Notes: generated by a model from the letters alone, not told the origin. Positions 18,064 through 27,660 are shown, numbered from the stretch's first letter. The stretch: DNA of 64,000 nt from CALAGB01 sp963789565 (GCA_963789565.1 CAWBKX010000002.1:1612001-1676000); one strand, 5' to 3'. Numbers and translations: made by a program.

Positions 18064-19041
18064 GTGCGCTTCAGCCTGCGGTTGAATAATGATCTGCCGG
18101 TCGCGGATTATGTCGAAATGGCTCGCGCGGCGGAAGCGGCCGGATTCGACCAGTTCTGGGTAAGTCACGACCTCTTCGTGCGCAGCGCCCCGGTGATTCT
18201 GGCGGCGGTGGCGCAGGCGACCGAACGCATCCAGATCGGCACCTGCATCGTCAATCCGTACACCCTGCACCCATCCGAGATCGCCATGATGGCGGCGACG
18301 TTGGACGAGTTGAGTGATGGTAGATTCAATCTCGGCATCGGCGCCGGAGCGAGCGAGTTCCTCAAATGGGTCGGAATCCCACAAGAGCGCCCACTGCACG
18401 ACACGCGGCGTGCCATCCTGCAGATTGCCGCGGTGTTGGCCGGGGAAGAGGCGCCCGATTGGGAGCCGGAAGCCTATCTACGCTTCCCGTCGCGGCGCGT
18501 CCCAATCTACCTGGCCGCCATGAGCCCCAAGATGCTGCGCCTGGCGGGCGAGGTAGCCGATGGCGTTCTTCCGCTCCTCTTCCCACCCGAGCACTACGCC
18601 ACGGTGCAACCACTGGTCGCTGGGGGAGCCGAGTTCGCCGGTCGCCCGGTTGACGACATCGACATCGCCGCCTGCGTCTGGTGCTCGGTATCGCAGAATC
18701 GGCAAGCGGCCGAAGACGCGCTCAAGAACAAAATCGCCTACTACGGTCACGCACTGAGTCCGCTCATCCGCGAGCGGCTCGGCGTGACGCAGGCGGAGTT
18801 TCGGCCGATCGAGCACGCCCTGATGACCGAGCGCGACCCGCTCAAGGCACGTGGGCTGGTAAACGAGCGCATGCTGCGTATCGGCATCGTCGGGACGCCA
18901 GACGATCTCATCGCCCGTCTCCAGGGCCTGGTAGAGATGGGTGTGAAGCACCTCAGCTTCGGCCCGCCGCTTGGCCCCGACCCGATTGACGCCGTGCGCG
19001 CCATCGGTCGCGAGGTCATTCCGCGGTTCCGCAATTTGTAG
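18064..19041 (+). CDS. LLM-class (F420-type) flavin-dependent oxidoreductase
   Basis: Luciferase-like TIM-barrel oxidoreductase of 325 residues, in the branch resembling methylene-tetrahydromethanopterin reductase (Mer). Features: MRFSLRLNNDLPVADYVEMARAAEAAGFDQFWVSHD at the N-terminus, the family signature LDELSDGRFNLGIGAG (about 80-95), and a C-terminal region ending IGTPDDLIARLQGLVEMGVKHLSFG. Cofactor F420 is likelier than FMN from the family position, but this is inference. Translation starts at GTG 18064 behind an excellent GGGAGGAGA. Substrate unknown. It lies alone between the GGT gene and a convergent second LLM gene. Confidence 0.87.
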   Translation: MRFSLRLNNDLPVADYVEMARAAEAAGFDQFWVSHDLFVRSAPVILAAVAQATERIQIGTCIVNPYTLHPSEIAMMAATLDELSDGRFNLGIGAGASEFLKWVGIPQERPLHDTRRAILQIAAVLAGEEAPDWEPEAYLRFPSRRVPIYLAAMSPKMLRLAGEVADGVLPLLFPPEHYATVQPLVAGGAEFAGRPVDDIDIAACVWCSVSQNRQAAEDALKNKIAYYGHALSPLIRERLGVTQAEFRPIEHALMTERDPLKARGLVNERMLRIGIVGTPDDLIARLQGLVEMGVKHLSFGPPLGPDPIDAVRAIGREVIPRFRNL

Positions 19042-19242
19042 GGTCGGCCGGTTGCCCACGCAGTTGGTGTTGTGCTCCCGTCGTTAATCGGACCCTGTGC
19101 ACGTCGTTGGCACTGCACCTGAACAATCGACCAACCGACCGTCGACGTTTGGGCGTGTGTCAAAATATGGGAGTGCACGAGGTGCCCCCCTTCAGGTCAG
19201 TCAAAGGTATTTCGCCGTGGAACAGTTTTGCTTCAACGAGGC

Positions 19243-20154
19243 TCAGCCCGTCGCACCCAGACCCTGACGCACCGCAGGCACCACCTCACGGACGAATACA
19301 TGAAGCTGCTCCATCTGCTTTTCACCCAGTGGCCAGAAGACGAACGTATCCATGCGGCAGTCGCGATACAGGTGGAGCAGATGCTCGATCCAGCCGTCGG
19401 CGCTGAACAGCGGTGTGTTCGGGCGCAGAATGTCAGCTGAATTCGGACTCTCAGGGAGATCGATAATCCCCATCAGGTTGTAGAGTCTGCGGATCTCTTC
19501 CGGCTGTCGACCAGCTTGCGCCGCCCCCTCGTCGATATTCCGGTTCACTTCAGCCAGCTCGCTCTCCGGCACGTAGGCATTGGAGACCGAGACTCCGTCG
19601 CCGAGTCGGCCGGTCAGACGCAGCATGCGCGGCTTGGTCGCGCCGATCCAGATGCGGATGGGGTGCGCCGGTTGAGGACCGAAGCGCGTCCCCTTGAAGG
19701 TGTAGTAACGGCCGTCGAATTTGAATCCACCTTCGCTCTGCCAGAGACCACGAATGACGCGCACGGCCTCATCGAAGGTAGGCACGACGTCGGCCTTCTC
19801 GGGCAGATGACCGCCGAATGAGGCGATGCCCTGGGCAAAGCCGCCGGTTCCAATGCCGAGCTCGACGCGACCGTCACTGAGCACATCCAGAGAGGCTGCC
19901 GCCTTTGCGATCATGGCCGGTGGCCGCAGAGCGATCGGCGACACGTTGGTTCCGACGTGTACCCGTTCGGTACGTGCGGCCACCGACGCCAGCAGCATCC
20001 ACGTATCGAAGAACCGATCTATGTAGGGATGATCCTGAATCAGCGCCAGATCGATCCCCTCGCGGTCGGCGAGCTCGGCTCGCGCGAACGCATCATCTTT
20101 ATCGGCCGTGCCAGGATCGATGTTGAGACCAAAAAGCGGTTTCAATGCTCCCAC
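19243..20154 (-). CDS. LLM-class F420-dependent oxidoreductase
   Basis: Second luciferase-like oxidoreductase, 303 residues, more like the F420-dependent TIGR03560-type group. Landmarks: LKPLFGLNIDPG start, LALIQDHPYIDRFFDTW, SDGRVELGIGTGGFA, RFGPQPAHPIRIWIGATKPRMLRLTGRLGDG. The start GTG at 20154 is chosen because GGAGGAGG lies five bases upstream; the frame extends to 20202, but without a binding site. Convergent with the first LLM gene and divergent from the universal stress gene, across a region with inverted repeats. Substrate unknown. Confidence 0.87.
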   Translation of the reverse strand: MGALKPLFGLNIDPGTADKDDAFARAELADREGIDLALIQDHPYIDRFFDTWMLLASVAARTERVHVGTNVSPIALRPPAMIAKAAASLDVLSDGRVELGIGTGGFAQGIASFGGHLPEKADVVPTFDEAVRVIRGLWQSEGGFKFDGRYYTFKGTRFGPQPAHPIRIWIGATKPRMLRLTGRLGDGVSVSNAYVPESELAEVNRNIDEGAAQAGRQPEEIRRLYNLMGIIDLPESPNSADILRPNTPLFSADGWIEHLLHLYRDCRMDTFVFWPLGEKQMEQLHVFVREVVPAVRQGLGATG

Positions 20155-20302
20155 GCTTTCCTCCTCCGGGATCTCGCGAGTGTCGCCGGAGGGCTCAACC
20201 ACACGATGTCGCGCCCACCCGGGACTCGTAACTCAATTGTCCACTCGACATTCCTGCGGGACCGCTGAGTCCGCCTCAGATTGTGAGACTGCTGTAGCGT
20301 CC

Positions 20303-20319
20303 CGTTACGGACTGTAACG
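20303..20319. promoter_or_regulatory. inverted repeat in the LLM/Usp divergent promoter region
   Basis: CGTTAC-GGACT-GTAACG. It lies 149 bases upstream of the minus-strand LLM start and about 100 bases upstream of the Usp start, a plausible operator position. No cognate regulator is adjacent. Confidence 0.3.
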
Positions 20320-20377
20320 CGCCCGTCATTCAATCGGGCCTAAAGTTGAACGAGAGGGTCGGGGTTTGGCGGACCGT

Positions 20378-20392
20378 CCGGTCGCGGACCGG
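20378..20392. promoter_or_regulatory. inverted repeat before the universal stress gene
   Basis: CCGGTC-GCG-GACCGG, 27 bases before the Usp start codon. A related GACCGGTC element occurs twice before the LLM gene at 26.7 kb. It could be an operator or a leader hairpin. Confidence 0.35.
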
Positions 20393-20418
20393 TGGCACGA
20401 TCGTCGAAAGGCCAGACC

Positions 20419-21366
20419 ATGAAGAGCACAATTGTCGTACCTCTCTCGGGTGTGCCCCACAACCACTCTCGGCTTTCCGAGCGGGCAATTCCCTATGCAC
20501 GATCTCTGGCACGTCGCACCAATTCATCGGTCATCTTAATCTCTGTCGTCGATCTTCCCGACGAACTCGCCGCCTACTACGCACTCCAGGCCGCCGACCA
20601 TGAGCGTGAATCGGGTCCAGTGGCCGAGAGAGAGCAATACCTTCAGCGCCTGGCGGCCAAGTTCGAAGGCATTCCGGTGCGCAGCGAGGTCAGGACAGGC
20701 GATCCTGCCGAAGAAGTGATTGATCTGGTGGAGCATCAAACCAATCCAATGCTGGTTCTGGCCAGCCATGCCCGCTCCGGAGTGGGTCGCGCCATTCTCG
20801 GCAGCGTCGCCTTCAGCATCGTTCATCGCGTCAATTGCCCTGTGCTCATTTTGCCGACGTCGAGCCGCGAGACGCCGATCCCCGTCATGCCGGAGCGGGG
20901 AACCATCCTCATCCCACTGGACGGCTCGTTCGCGTCCGAGAGCGTTCTGCGCAGGCCCTTGCAGGTGCTTGGAGACCCTGACTACGCCCTGCACCTGCTG
21001 TTTGTCGTCACTCCGGTGACCGACGTGGAGGGCACACCAATCGACGCGTTCATCGGGCCGAAGGAGGAGTGGGCCTCCGACTATTTGCAGACCGTGGCGG
21101 AGCGATTGACGAGAGAGGGACACATGGTGACCTGGTCGGTGAAGCTTGGGGAAGTCCCGGATGAGATCACGGAAGTGGCTCGCGAGATCGACGCGGACGT
21201 CATCGCCATGACCACCCATGGCCGACGCGGCATTGGTCGAATGCTCTTCGGGTCGGTCACGGAGCGTATTGCCCACGAATCAAACCTACCGCTTCTGCTC
21301 ATCCATCCCGATGCCGCGCTACACGCGGTCGAAATGGAGGTCGGCGCGGTCGCCGACAGACCGTAG
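20419..21366 (+). CDS. tandem universal stress protein (two Usp domains)
   Basis: Cytoplasmic UspA-type protein of 315 residues made of two Usp domains in tandem. Domain 1 (about 1-150) starts KSTIVVPLSGVP and has the ATP-loop region ASHARSGVGRAILGSVAFSI. Domain 2 (about 160-305) starts GTILIPLDGS and has TTHGRRGIGRMLFGSVTERI, matching the G-2x-G-9x-G-S/T nucleotide-binding pattern. The start ATG at 20419 gives MKSTIVVPL; nine upstream codons are open but lack support. Transcribed divergently from an LLM oxidoreductase. The exact stress role is unknown. Confidence 0.9.
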   Translation: MKSTIVVPLSGVPHNHSRLSERAIPYARSLARRTNSSVILISVVDLPDELAAYYALQAADHERESGPVAEREQYLQRLAAKFEGIPVRSEVRTGDPAEEVIDLVEHQTNPMLVLASHARSGVGRAILGSVAFSIVHRVNCPVLILPTSSRETPIPVMPERGTILIPLDGSFASESVLRRPLQVLGDPDYALHLLFVVTPVTDVEGTPIDAFIGPKEEWASDYLQTVAERLTREGHMVTWSVKLGEVPDEITEVAREIDADVIAMTTHGRRGIGRMLFGSVTERIAHESNLPLLLIHPDAALHAVEMEVGAVADRP

Positions 21367-21593
21367 TCGACGCCAACTGGAACAATTTTACGCCCAGATT
21401 CACCGGGCGTTCCGGGCGTCGGGCGGCAATCAAGACCGGCGCCCGTGCCATTCCTGACCCGCCGGGGTCTTCCCCCTTGTTGATATACTTTCAGATCTTG
21501 GGTCGCGAGAAGGACGTCTACGCGTGTGGCGTGGCTGATGCGCGTCGCCAGCCATGCCGAGCCATCAATCTCTCATCAGAAGGAGCACAACGG

Positions 21594-23216
21594 GTGGGTT
21601 CAACGGAACTGGAACGCGAGGTTCGTCGCAGGCGGACGTTCGCCATCATCTCTCACCCGGACGCCGGTAAAACGACGCTCACTGAGAAGCTGCTCCTGTA
21701 CGGCGGCGCGGTCAATCTGGCCGGTTCGGTCACGGCGCGCCGTCAGCAACGGCAGACTGCATCCGACTGGATGGCTCTCGAGAAAGAGCGTGGCATCTCA
21801 GTCTCATCCACCGTCTTGCAGTTCGACTATCGCGGCTATCGAGTCAATCTGCTCGATACGCCCGGTCACCAGGACTTCTCCGAGGACACCTACCGAACGT
21901 TGACGGCGGCCGACAGTGCCGTGATGGTGCTGGATGCCGCACGCGGAATCGAGCCTCAGACGCTCAAGCTCTTCGAAGTCTGCCGCATGCGCCACATCCC
22001 TATTTTCACCTTCATCAACAAGCTCGATCGCCCGGCGCTCGATCCACTGGCCCTACTCGACGAGATCGAGCAGACCCTGGGACTGAATGTCTGTCCGATG
22101 AACTGGCCGATTGGGGACGGCACCGAGTTCCAGGGCGTCTACGACCGCGTGACCGAGCAGGTGCATCGGTTCGCACGCACGGAGCATGGTGCTCGTCGGG
22201 CTCCGGTGCAGATGGCAGGCATCGACGACGTGAAGCTGGACGAGATCCTCGGTCCGGCGCCAGCCGCCAAGCTGCGCGAGTCGGTTGAACTGGTCGAAGT
22301 GGCGGGTTACGAGTTCGATCGAGAGCGCATTCTTTCAGGGGAGCTGACGCCGGTCTATTTTGGCAGCGCTCTCACCAACTTCGGCGTGCAGCTGTTCCTG
22401 GACGCCTTTGTCGAGATCGCACCTTCCCCACTTCCGCGCGAGACGGCGGACGGCGAAGTGCGCGCCGAGGACGAGGAGTTCTCCGGCTTCGTCTTCAAGA
22501 TTCAGGCGAACATGGACCCACGCCATCGGGACCGCGTAGCTTTCCTACGCGTCTGCTCGGGCCGCTTCGAGAAGGACATGCCGGTCAAGCACGTGCGTTT
22601 GGGGCGCGAAGTTCGTCTCAGCCGTCCCATGAAGCTCTTCGGCCAGGACCGCGAGGTGGTCGAGGAGGGCTATGCCGGCGACGTCATTGGGCTGATCAAT
22701 CCCGGCACGTTCACCGTTGGGGACTCAGTCACGAACGGCGATCACGGTCCGTTCGCGGCCATGCCCCGCTTCCAACCCGAGCATTTCGCCCGACTGCTTA
22801 ACGCGAAGACCGACCGCTACAAGCAGTTCCAGCGCGGACTCGACCAGATCGAGGAGGAAGGCGGCATCCAACTCCTCTACCCGCTCGATTCCGGCAGTCG
22901 CGAGCCGATTCTGGCGGCGGTCGGTGCGCTGCAGTTCGACGTGGTGCGCTACCGGCTAGAGAACGAGTATGGCGTCGAAACCATTCTCGAACCGCTCGGC
23001 TACGAGCTCGTGCGTTGGGTCTCGGGCGATCCAGAAGAGATTCGCGAGATGGGCGGGCGTCGTGGTCGCTCACGTGCAGAGGATCGAGACGGCAACGTCG
23101 TCCTCCTCTTCCGCAACCAATGGGATCTCGACTTTGCTATGAAGGACCACCCGAACGTGACCTTCTCCCCCATAGGCGGCGTCCAGGCGCAGCTCGAGCA
23201 GGCCGGAGTGAAGTAA
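21594..23216 (+). CDS. prfC: peptide chain release factor 3
   Basis: Translational GTPase that removes RF1/RF2 from the ribosome after termination. 540 residues, similar to the family (about 530). GTPase motifs: G1 SHPDAGKTTLTEKLLL, G2 region RGISVSSTVLQFDY, G3 DTPGHQDFSEDTYR, G4 NKLD. Domain II follows, then a C-terminal domain with EGGIQLLYPLDSG and FRNQWDLDFAMKDHPNVTFSP. I chose the GTG at 21594 because AGAAGGAGC precedes it and the family starts here; 39 more codons are open upstream. It is followed by a palindromic repeat element rather than an obvious terminator. Confidence 0.95.
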   Translation: MGSTELEREVRRRRTFAIISHPDAGKTTLTEKLLLYGGAVNLAGSVTARRQQRQTASDWMALEKERGISVSSTVLQFDYRGYRVNLLDTPGHQDFSEDTYRTLTAADSAVMVLDAARGIEPQTLKLFEVCRMRHIPIFTFINKLDRPALDPLALLDEIEQTLGLNVCPMNWPIGDGTEFQGVYDRVTEQVHRFARTEHGARRAPVQMAGIDDVKLDEILGPAPAAKLRESVELVEVAGYEFDRERILSGELTPVYFGSALTNFGVQLFLDAFVEIAPSPLPRETADGEVRAEDEEFSGFVFKIQANMDPRHRDRVAFLRVCSGRFEKDMPVKHVRLGREVRLSRPMKLFGQDREVVEEGYAGDVIGLINPGTFTVGDSVTNGDHGPFAAMPRFQPEHFARLLNAKTDRYKQFQRGLDQIEEEGGIQLLYPLDSGSREPILAAVGALQFDVVRYRLENEYGVETILEPLGYELVRWVSGDPEEIREMGGRRGRSRAEDRDGNVVLLFRNQWDLDFAMKDHPNVTFSPIGGVQAQLEQAGVK

Positions 23217-23240
23217 CCCGAGCAGAAGCAGCCACAGGAG

Positions 23241-23296
23241 CCCTCACCCCCGTCCCCCTCTCCACACCCACTGCGTGGGTACCCGGCAGGAGAGGG
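23241..23296. repeat. REP-like palindromic element
   Basis: Begins CCCTCACCCCCGTCCCCCTC and ends GGCAGGAGAGGGG, so its C-rich and G-rich halves can fold on each other. The same layout occurs at 42290-42329 and, more diverged, at 43641-43734. It lies between prfC and the NUDIX gene, which are convergent. Confidence 0.7.
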
Positions 23297-23387
23297 GTTT
23301 CCACAGGGTACAGCCGTACGGCTTCCCGTTCGTCTCACCTGGCCCGTTCGGACGGGGAGAGAGTGGCCAGGCAATCCGCACCTGACG

Positions 23388-24005
23388 TCAATCAAAATCG
23401 GTCGGCATGGTCGGGTCCAGATGCAATTCATAGAGCCGCACGATTTGCTCGGGTAGGACGCGATCGATCGAGAGGGGCGGCAGGAAGTCGACGGGGAAGA
23501 AGCGTACATCGTTCGTCTCTGAGCTCGGCTTCGCGCTCCCAGCGACGATCTCGCAATCGAAGTACAACTTGTAGACGTGGAATGCCAGCGGCGGGTGTGC
23601 GTGCCGGTCGCGGTCATAGAGGGCCAGCAAGCGATGAACCGCGACGCGATAGCCTGACTCCTCAAGCGTCTCCCGTGCGGCAGCCTCACTTGGGGACTCC
23701 CCCGGATCGACCCAGCCGCCGGGCAGGGTCCAGAGCCCGTCTTCCACTTCTCGCACCAGCAGGATGGCGTCGTCCCGAAAGACTGTCGTGCGCACGTCTA
23801 CCTTGGGCGTGGCGTGGCCCACTTCCGCCGCAAAGAGGGACTGCAGCGACGCGATGAATGACTCGTCGCCCGCCGCCATCATCTCGGCCGCGATCTCGCT
23901 GAGACGCTGATAGCGTTCGACGTCGAAGTGATCGGGGGCGTAGCTCAATCCGGTCTGTGCGATCGCCTGAATTTCGCGCGCCCAGCGCATCCCTTTCGAC
24001 AGCAC
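23388..24005 (-). CDS. NUDIX hydrolase with N-terminal helical domain
   Basis: Pyrophosphohydrolase of 205 residues. The Nudix box is intact: GGWVDPGESPSEAAARETLEESGY (about 114-137), fitting GX5EX7REUXEEXGU. Residues 1-60 form a separate helical segment found in a NUDIX subfamily (ADP-ribose or nucleoside-diphosphate-sugar type). Start GTG at 24005 with AGGAG six bases upstream. Converges on prfC. The substrate cannot be told. Confidence 0.88.
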   Translation of the reverse strand: MLSKGMRWAREIQAIAQTGLSYAPDHFDVERYQRLSEIAAEMMAAGDESFIASLQSLFAAEVGHATPKVDVRTTVFRDDAILLVREVEDGLWTLPGGWVDPGESPSEAAARETLEESGYRVAVHRLLALYDRDRHAHPPLAFHVYKLYFDCEIVAGSAKPSSETNDVRFFPVDFLPPLSIDRVLPEQIVRLYELHLDPTMPTDFD

Positions 24006-24495
24006 AAGATCTCCTCGGAGTGTTGGCGTCGAATCCTCTTCGCCGTGTCGCGGTTGGGACGCGAATGGCTAGGGCACACACAAAGCCGACACCCAGGACG
24101 AGCCCTGGGTGTCGGTCAAACGCACTCTAATGTCGTCATCACTTCGGTCGGCGCCTGGAAATTTCCTGCTTCGTAGGATGACGATCAGGCCCTCTCTACG
24201 TCTCGATTCAGCTTCGAGAGGCCTCAAGATTCGTACCGGCACCGACACGCTGTGAGTCCGGCGGATTTTCCAACTCCAGCGCCTCTCCTTACGTATCGAA
24301 CCAGCAGCTTCGTGCCGCAACTTCGACACTGTCAGATCGGTATCGTTGCCGCGAGGGCCATCCCCGCTGTCTCCATAGTAGACCCGATCGGCGCTGTTGG
24401 CAAGGTACGGACGTCCTGACAGGATTCTCATCTTTGTCCTGCAGTCCCACCATTAGACGCGCAAGAGCCACCCCTCAGCCCTGCGCGTTCCGCCG
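24006..24495. other. intergenic region between ABC-F and NUDIX genes
   Basis: About 490 bases. The strongest feature is the hairpin at 24086-24115. An open minus-strand frame across 24069-24431 has no recognisable product and runs through the hairpin, so I do not call it a gene. Confidence 0.45.
24086..24115 (-). terminator. 12-bp perfect hairpin
   Basis: CCGACACCCAGG (24086-24097) and CCTGGGTGTCGG (24104-24115) form a perfect stem around a six-base loop. On the minus strand it is followed by CTTTGTGTGT. It could end a long transcript from the ABC-F gene before the NUDIX gene. Confidence 0.6.
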
Positions 24496-26142
24496 TTAAG
24501 CCCGCGTCGCTTGCGCCTTCTTCTGCTCGAAATATTCACTGTATCCGCCAGGATACTCGTGCAAATCGCCACTTTGCAGCTCGAACGTCCGGCTGCAGGT
24601 GCGGTCCAGAAAATAGCGGTCGTGCGAGATCGTCAGCACCGTCCCATCAAACTCATCCAACGCCGCTTCGAGCACTTCTGCCGACTCAATGTCGAGGTGA
24701 TTGGTCGGCTCATCCAGCAGCAGACAGTTCACTCCACTCAATGTCAGATCGAGGAGCTGCAGTTTGCTCTTCTCCCCGCCGCTCAGGATCGAGATCGGGC
24801 TGCGCGCCTGTCGATAGTTGAACAGGAAGCGGCCAAGCACCGCCACCACCTGCTCCTCACGCAGGGCGTGACGGCGACGAATGAACTCGATGGGCGTCAG
24901 TTCAAGATCCAGCGTCTCATGACCTTGCGCGTAGTAGCCCAGGCGGATTGAAGGGCCGACCCAGACTTCCCCATCGGTCGGCTCATCCAACCCGAGGAGC
25001 AGCCGAAAGAGGACTGACTTGCCCGTGCCATTGGGGCCGACCAGACCGACACGCTCTCCGCGACGGATAGTGAAGCTGACGTCGAGAAAGACCAGATCGT
25101 CCGCGAATTCCTTGGTCAGATGGCGCGCCTCGACGACCTTTTGCCCACCTCGCTGTTGTGAGTGGAAGGCCAGCGCCATCTTGCGTCGCTCCAGCACCGG
25201 CCGCTCGACCTTATCCATCTGGTCGATCTGGCGCTGCTTGTTGCGCGCCTGTTTGATGTGTCGCTCGTCGACCACGATGCGCGCCCATTGCTCGAAGCGC
25301 GCGATCGCCTCCTCGAGCCGCTTGATCTCTTTTTGCTGCGAGACGAAATCCTGCTGCTGCTTCAACAGCGCGATCTCACGCTGGGTCACGTAGCTCGAAT
25401 AGTTCCCCTGGTAGACGATCAGCTTGCCATCGGCCAGCTCGACGATCTGCGAGACGGTGTCGTCAAGCAGATATCGATCGTGCGACACGAGAACGAAAGC
25501 GCCCGCGAAACGCTTGAGGACCTGTTCGAGCTCCGCTTTGGCTTCGATGTCGAGATGGTTGTCCGGCTCGTCCAACAGCAGGAGATCAGGTTTGGCGATG
25601 AGGCAGCGGGCCAGGCCAACCAGCTTCTTTTGTCCGCCACTCAGTTCCGTGACAGGCCGGTCATGCATCTCGAGCGGAATGCCCAGGTCGACCAACAGCG
25701 TCTCGGCATCAGTACGAAAGCGTGGTCCGTCCGCTTCGTCGTAGCGCTGCAGCAATCTGGCTTGCTGGTCGAGCAGACGGCCGAAGGCCTCCAAATCACC
25801 GCCCAGTTCTGGGTCAGCCAGGTCGGCCTCAATTTGGTCGAGATCCGCCTCGATCTGCTGCAGATCGGCGCGACCGCGCAGCACCTCGTCAAACGCGCTG
25901 GTCAGACCCTCACCGTCATACTCCTGCGGTAGATAGGAGCAGACGGCACCACGGCGCAGCGTCCGCTCGCCTCCCTGTGGAGCATCGAGTCCGGCAAGGA
26001 CCTTGAGCAGGCTCGACTTGCCCGCCCCATTCGGCCCCACCAGGCCGATCTTTTCGCCGTCATTCAGGCTCAGGCTGACGCCATTCAGCACCGTCCGGGT
26101 GCCGAAGCTCAGCTCGATCGATTCCAATCTGGTCAGCAGCAC
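24496..26142 (-). CDS. ABC-F family ATPase
   Basis: Soluble tandem ABC ATPase of 548 residues without membrane domains; ABC-F proteins act on the ribosome. Domain 1: Walker A GPNGAGKSS, signature LSGGQKKLVGLARCL, Walker B LLLLDEPDNHLD. An interdomain linker, rich in charged residues (about 230-300), corresponds to the P-site tRNA-interaction motif. Domain 2: GPNGTGKSV, LSGGEKSKLQLLDL, LLLDEPTNHLD. The GTG at 26142 gives VLLTRLESIELSFG with GGAGCC just upstream; the frame is open for 27 more codons. Whether it is a housekeeping factor (EttA/Uup-like) or an antibiotic-protection protein cannot be decided. Confidence 0.9.
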   Translation of the reverse strand: MLLTRLESIELSFGTRTVLNGVSLSLNDGEKIGLVGPNGAGKSSLLKVLAGLDAPQGGERTLRRGAVCSYLPQEYDGEGLTSAFDEVLRGRADLQQIEADLDQIEADLADPELGGDLEAFGRLLDQQARLLQRYDEADGPRFRTDAETLLVDLGIPLEMHDRPVTELSGGQKKLVGLARCLIAKPDLLLLDEPDNHLDIEAKAELEQVLKRFAGAFVLVSHDRYLLDDTVSQIVELADGKLIVYQGNYSSYVTQREIALLKQQQDFVSQQKEIKRLEEAIARFEQWARIVVDERHIKQARNKQRQIDQMDKVERPVLERRKMALAFHSQQRGGQKVVEARHLTKEFADDLVFLDVSFTIRRGERVGLVGPNGTGKSVLFRLLLGLDEPTDGEVWVGPSIRLGYYAQGHETLDLELTPIEFIRRRHALREEQVVAVLGRFLFNYRQARSPISILSGGEKSKLQLLDLTLSGVNCLLLDEPTNHLDIESAEVLEAALDEFDGTVLTISHDRYFLDRTCSRTFELQSGDLHEYPGGYSEYFEQKKAQATRA

Positions 26143-26691
26143 GCTGGCTCCATGTCCGCTCCTGGCGCGCCAGTTAAATGATTCGTGGCTGGATGACCGT
26201 GGGCGTCGGCACAGGAGCAACAAAAAACGCCGCGGCCTTCATCCTGGCCCACGACGTTCGGCTCTCTTTGCTGTTGTGTGACTGCGTTACGGCTCGAGTT
26301 CGTCTCGTTCCGGAAGCCCGCCGCCACACTGAATCGCCACCGAAAAATGGGCACAGTACGACATAGCAGGCCCCGAATTGCCTGACTTCCGTCTCACGTT
26401 TGTCCATTTGTGGCGATCGCTCACCAACACGGTTCGCTCCCTGAAGAGAAGAAACGTCGTCAATCCGATGACTAACTCGAATCGACGCTGACCATCCTAG
26501 CATGGCCGGCGACCTTCGGCAACGGCTGAGCTCGACGAGAGAACGGTATGCGAATTGCCGCTTGAATCAGGACGTTCACGTGTTACGGGTTCTCGCACAA
26601 CGCACGGCGGATCGGCTAAATTCGGTTATGCTGTCGAGACCGGTCGGCACCCGATCCGCGACCGGTCATGGACTTGATTGAAGGGGGCGAG
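26143..26691. other. divergent intergenic region
   Basis: About 550 bases between ABC-F (-) and an LLM gene (+). No coding region is supported. The only marked structure is the pair of GACCGGTC palindromes at its right end (26638-26667). Confidence 0.45.
26638..26667. promoter_or_regulatory. pair of GACCGGTC palindromes, 22 bp apart
   Basis: The 8-bp palindrome GACCGGTC occurs at 26638-26645 and 26660-26667. The 22-bp spacing is two helical turns, so dimers would bind the same face of the DNA. The second copy ends 24 bases before the chosen start of the LLM gene. A candidate operator with no known regulator. Confidence 0.4.
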
Positions 26692-27540
26692 ATGGGCTTT
26701 CCACTCCGTGTCGGCATTGGCACCGGCAATCGGCTACCTTTTCCTGAGCTGGCCAGGCAATGGCAGCAGATCGAAGATCTCGGGTTCGATTCAGCCTGGG
26801 TTGTAGACCACTTCCTCGCTGGAAACGACGAGTCGGTCCCCTATCTCGAGGCCTGGTCGTTGATCGCCTCACTCGGCGTCCTGACCAACCGCATCCGCTT
26901 CGGCATCCTGGTGAGCGGCAACACCTATCGCAATCCGGGCTTGCTGGCCAAGGAAGCCGTCACCATCGACCACGCCAGCAACGGGCGCGTCGAGATCGGC
27001 ATTGGCGCTGGATGGATGGAGCGAGAGCATCACGCGTACTCCTATGAGTATCCCTCGGCTGGGACGCGCATCGAGATGCTGGATGAGGCCGTGCAGATCA
27101 TCGACAGCCTGATGATCGAAGATCGCACGACGTTCAAAGGGAAGTACTACCAATTCGACGACGCGCCGTTCGAGCCTAAGCCGTTGCAGCAACCACGCAT
27201 CCCCATCATCATCGGCGCTTTCAAGCCGAAGATGCTCAAGCTCGCAGCCAAATACGCCGACACCTGGAACACGCGCGGCACTCCGGAAGTCGTCGCACCG
27301 TTGGCGGAACAGTTCCGCGCGGCCGCGCACGAAGTGGGGCGAAATCCGGACGACGTCCGCATGTCGGTCTACACCTGGGAGGCACCATTCGAGTCGGAGG
27401 ACAAATTCCGGGAGACCGTCGAGGCCTACGTCGAGCTGGGCTTCAGCGAGTTGGTCTTCCCGATGCCGCCGCAGGAGCAACGTGCCATGATGGAGCGCTG
27501 CGCACGCAACGTACTGCCTGAGCTGCGCAAAGGACACTGA
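26692..27540 (+). CDS. LLM-class F420-dependent oxidoreductase
   Basis: Third luciferase-like oxidoreductase (282 residues). Landmarks: MGFPLRVGIGTGNRLPFPE, FDSAWVVDHFLAG, HASNGRVEIGIGAGWMEREHHAY, FKPKMLKLAAKYADTWNTRG. The last two are typical of the F420-dependent TIGR03560/TIGR03619-like group. GGGGGCGAG precedes the ATG at 26692, which decides the start over an upstream ATG at 26668. A thioredoxin-like gene follows at 120 bases, before a strong terminator, so the two may be cotranscribed. Substrate unknown. Confidence 0.88.
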   Translation: MGFPLRVGIGTGNRLPFPELARQWQQIEDLGFDSAWVVDHFLAGNDESVPYLEAWSLIASLGVLTNRIRFGILVSGNTYRNPGLLAKEAVTIDHASNGRVEIGIGAGWMEREHHAYSYEYPSAGTRIEMLDEAVQIIDSLMIEDRTTFKGKYYQFDDAPFEPKPLQQPRIPIIIGAFKPKMLKLAAKYADTWNTRGTPEVVAPLAEQFRAAAHEVGRNPDDVRMSVYTWEAPFESEDKFRETVEAYVELGFSELVFPMPPQEQRAMMERCARNVLPELRKGH

Positions 27541-27660
27541 TCGGTGCGACGCAGGCACGATGCGGAATAATTCAGGGTGTGGCGTGTTGTGCCACGTGAC
27601 GGCGCTGCAACACACAACGCGCCCAACATGACCCCATTGCATATGAAACAGGAGACCGCC

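Noticed and set aside
24069..24431. 120-codon minus-strand frame between the ABC-F and NUDIX genes
   Set aside because: No ribosome binding site or family, and it crosses a strong hairpin.
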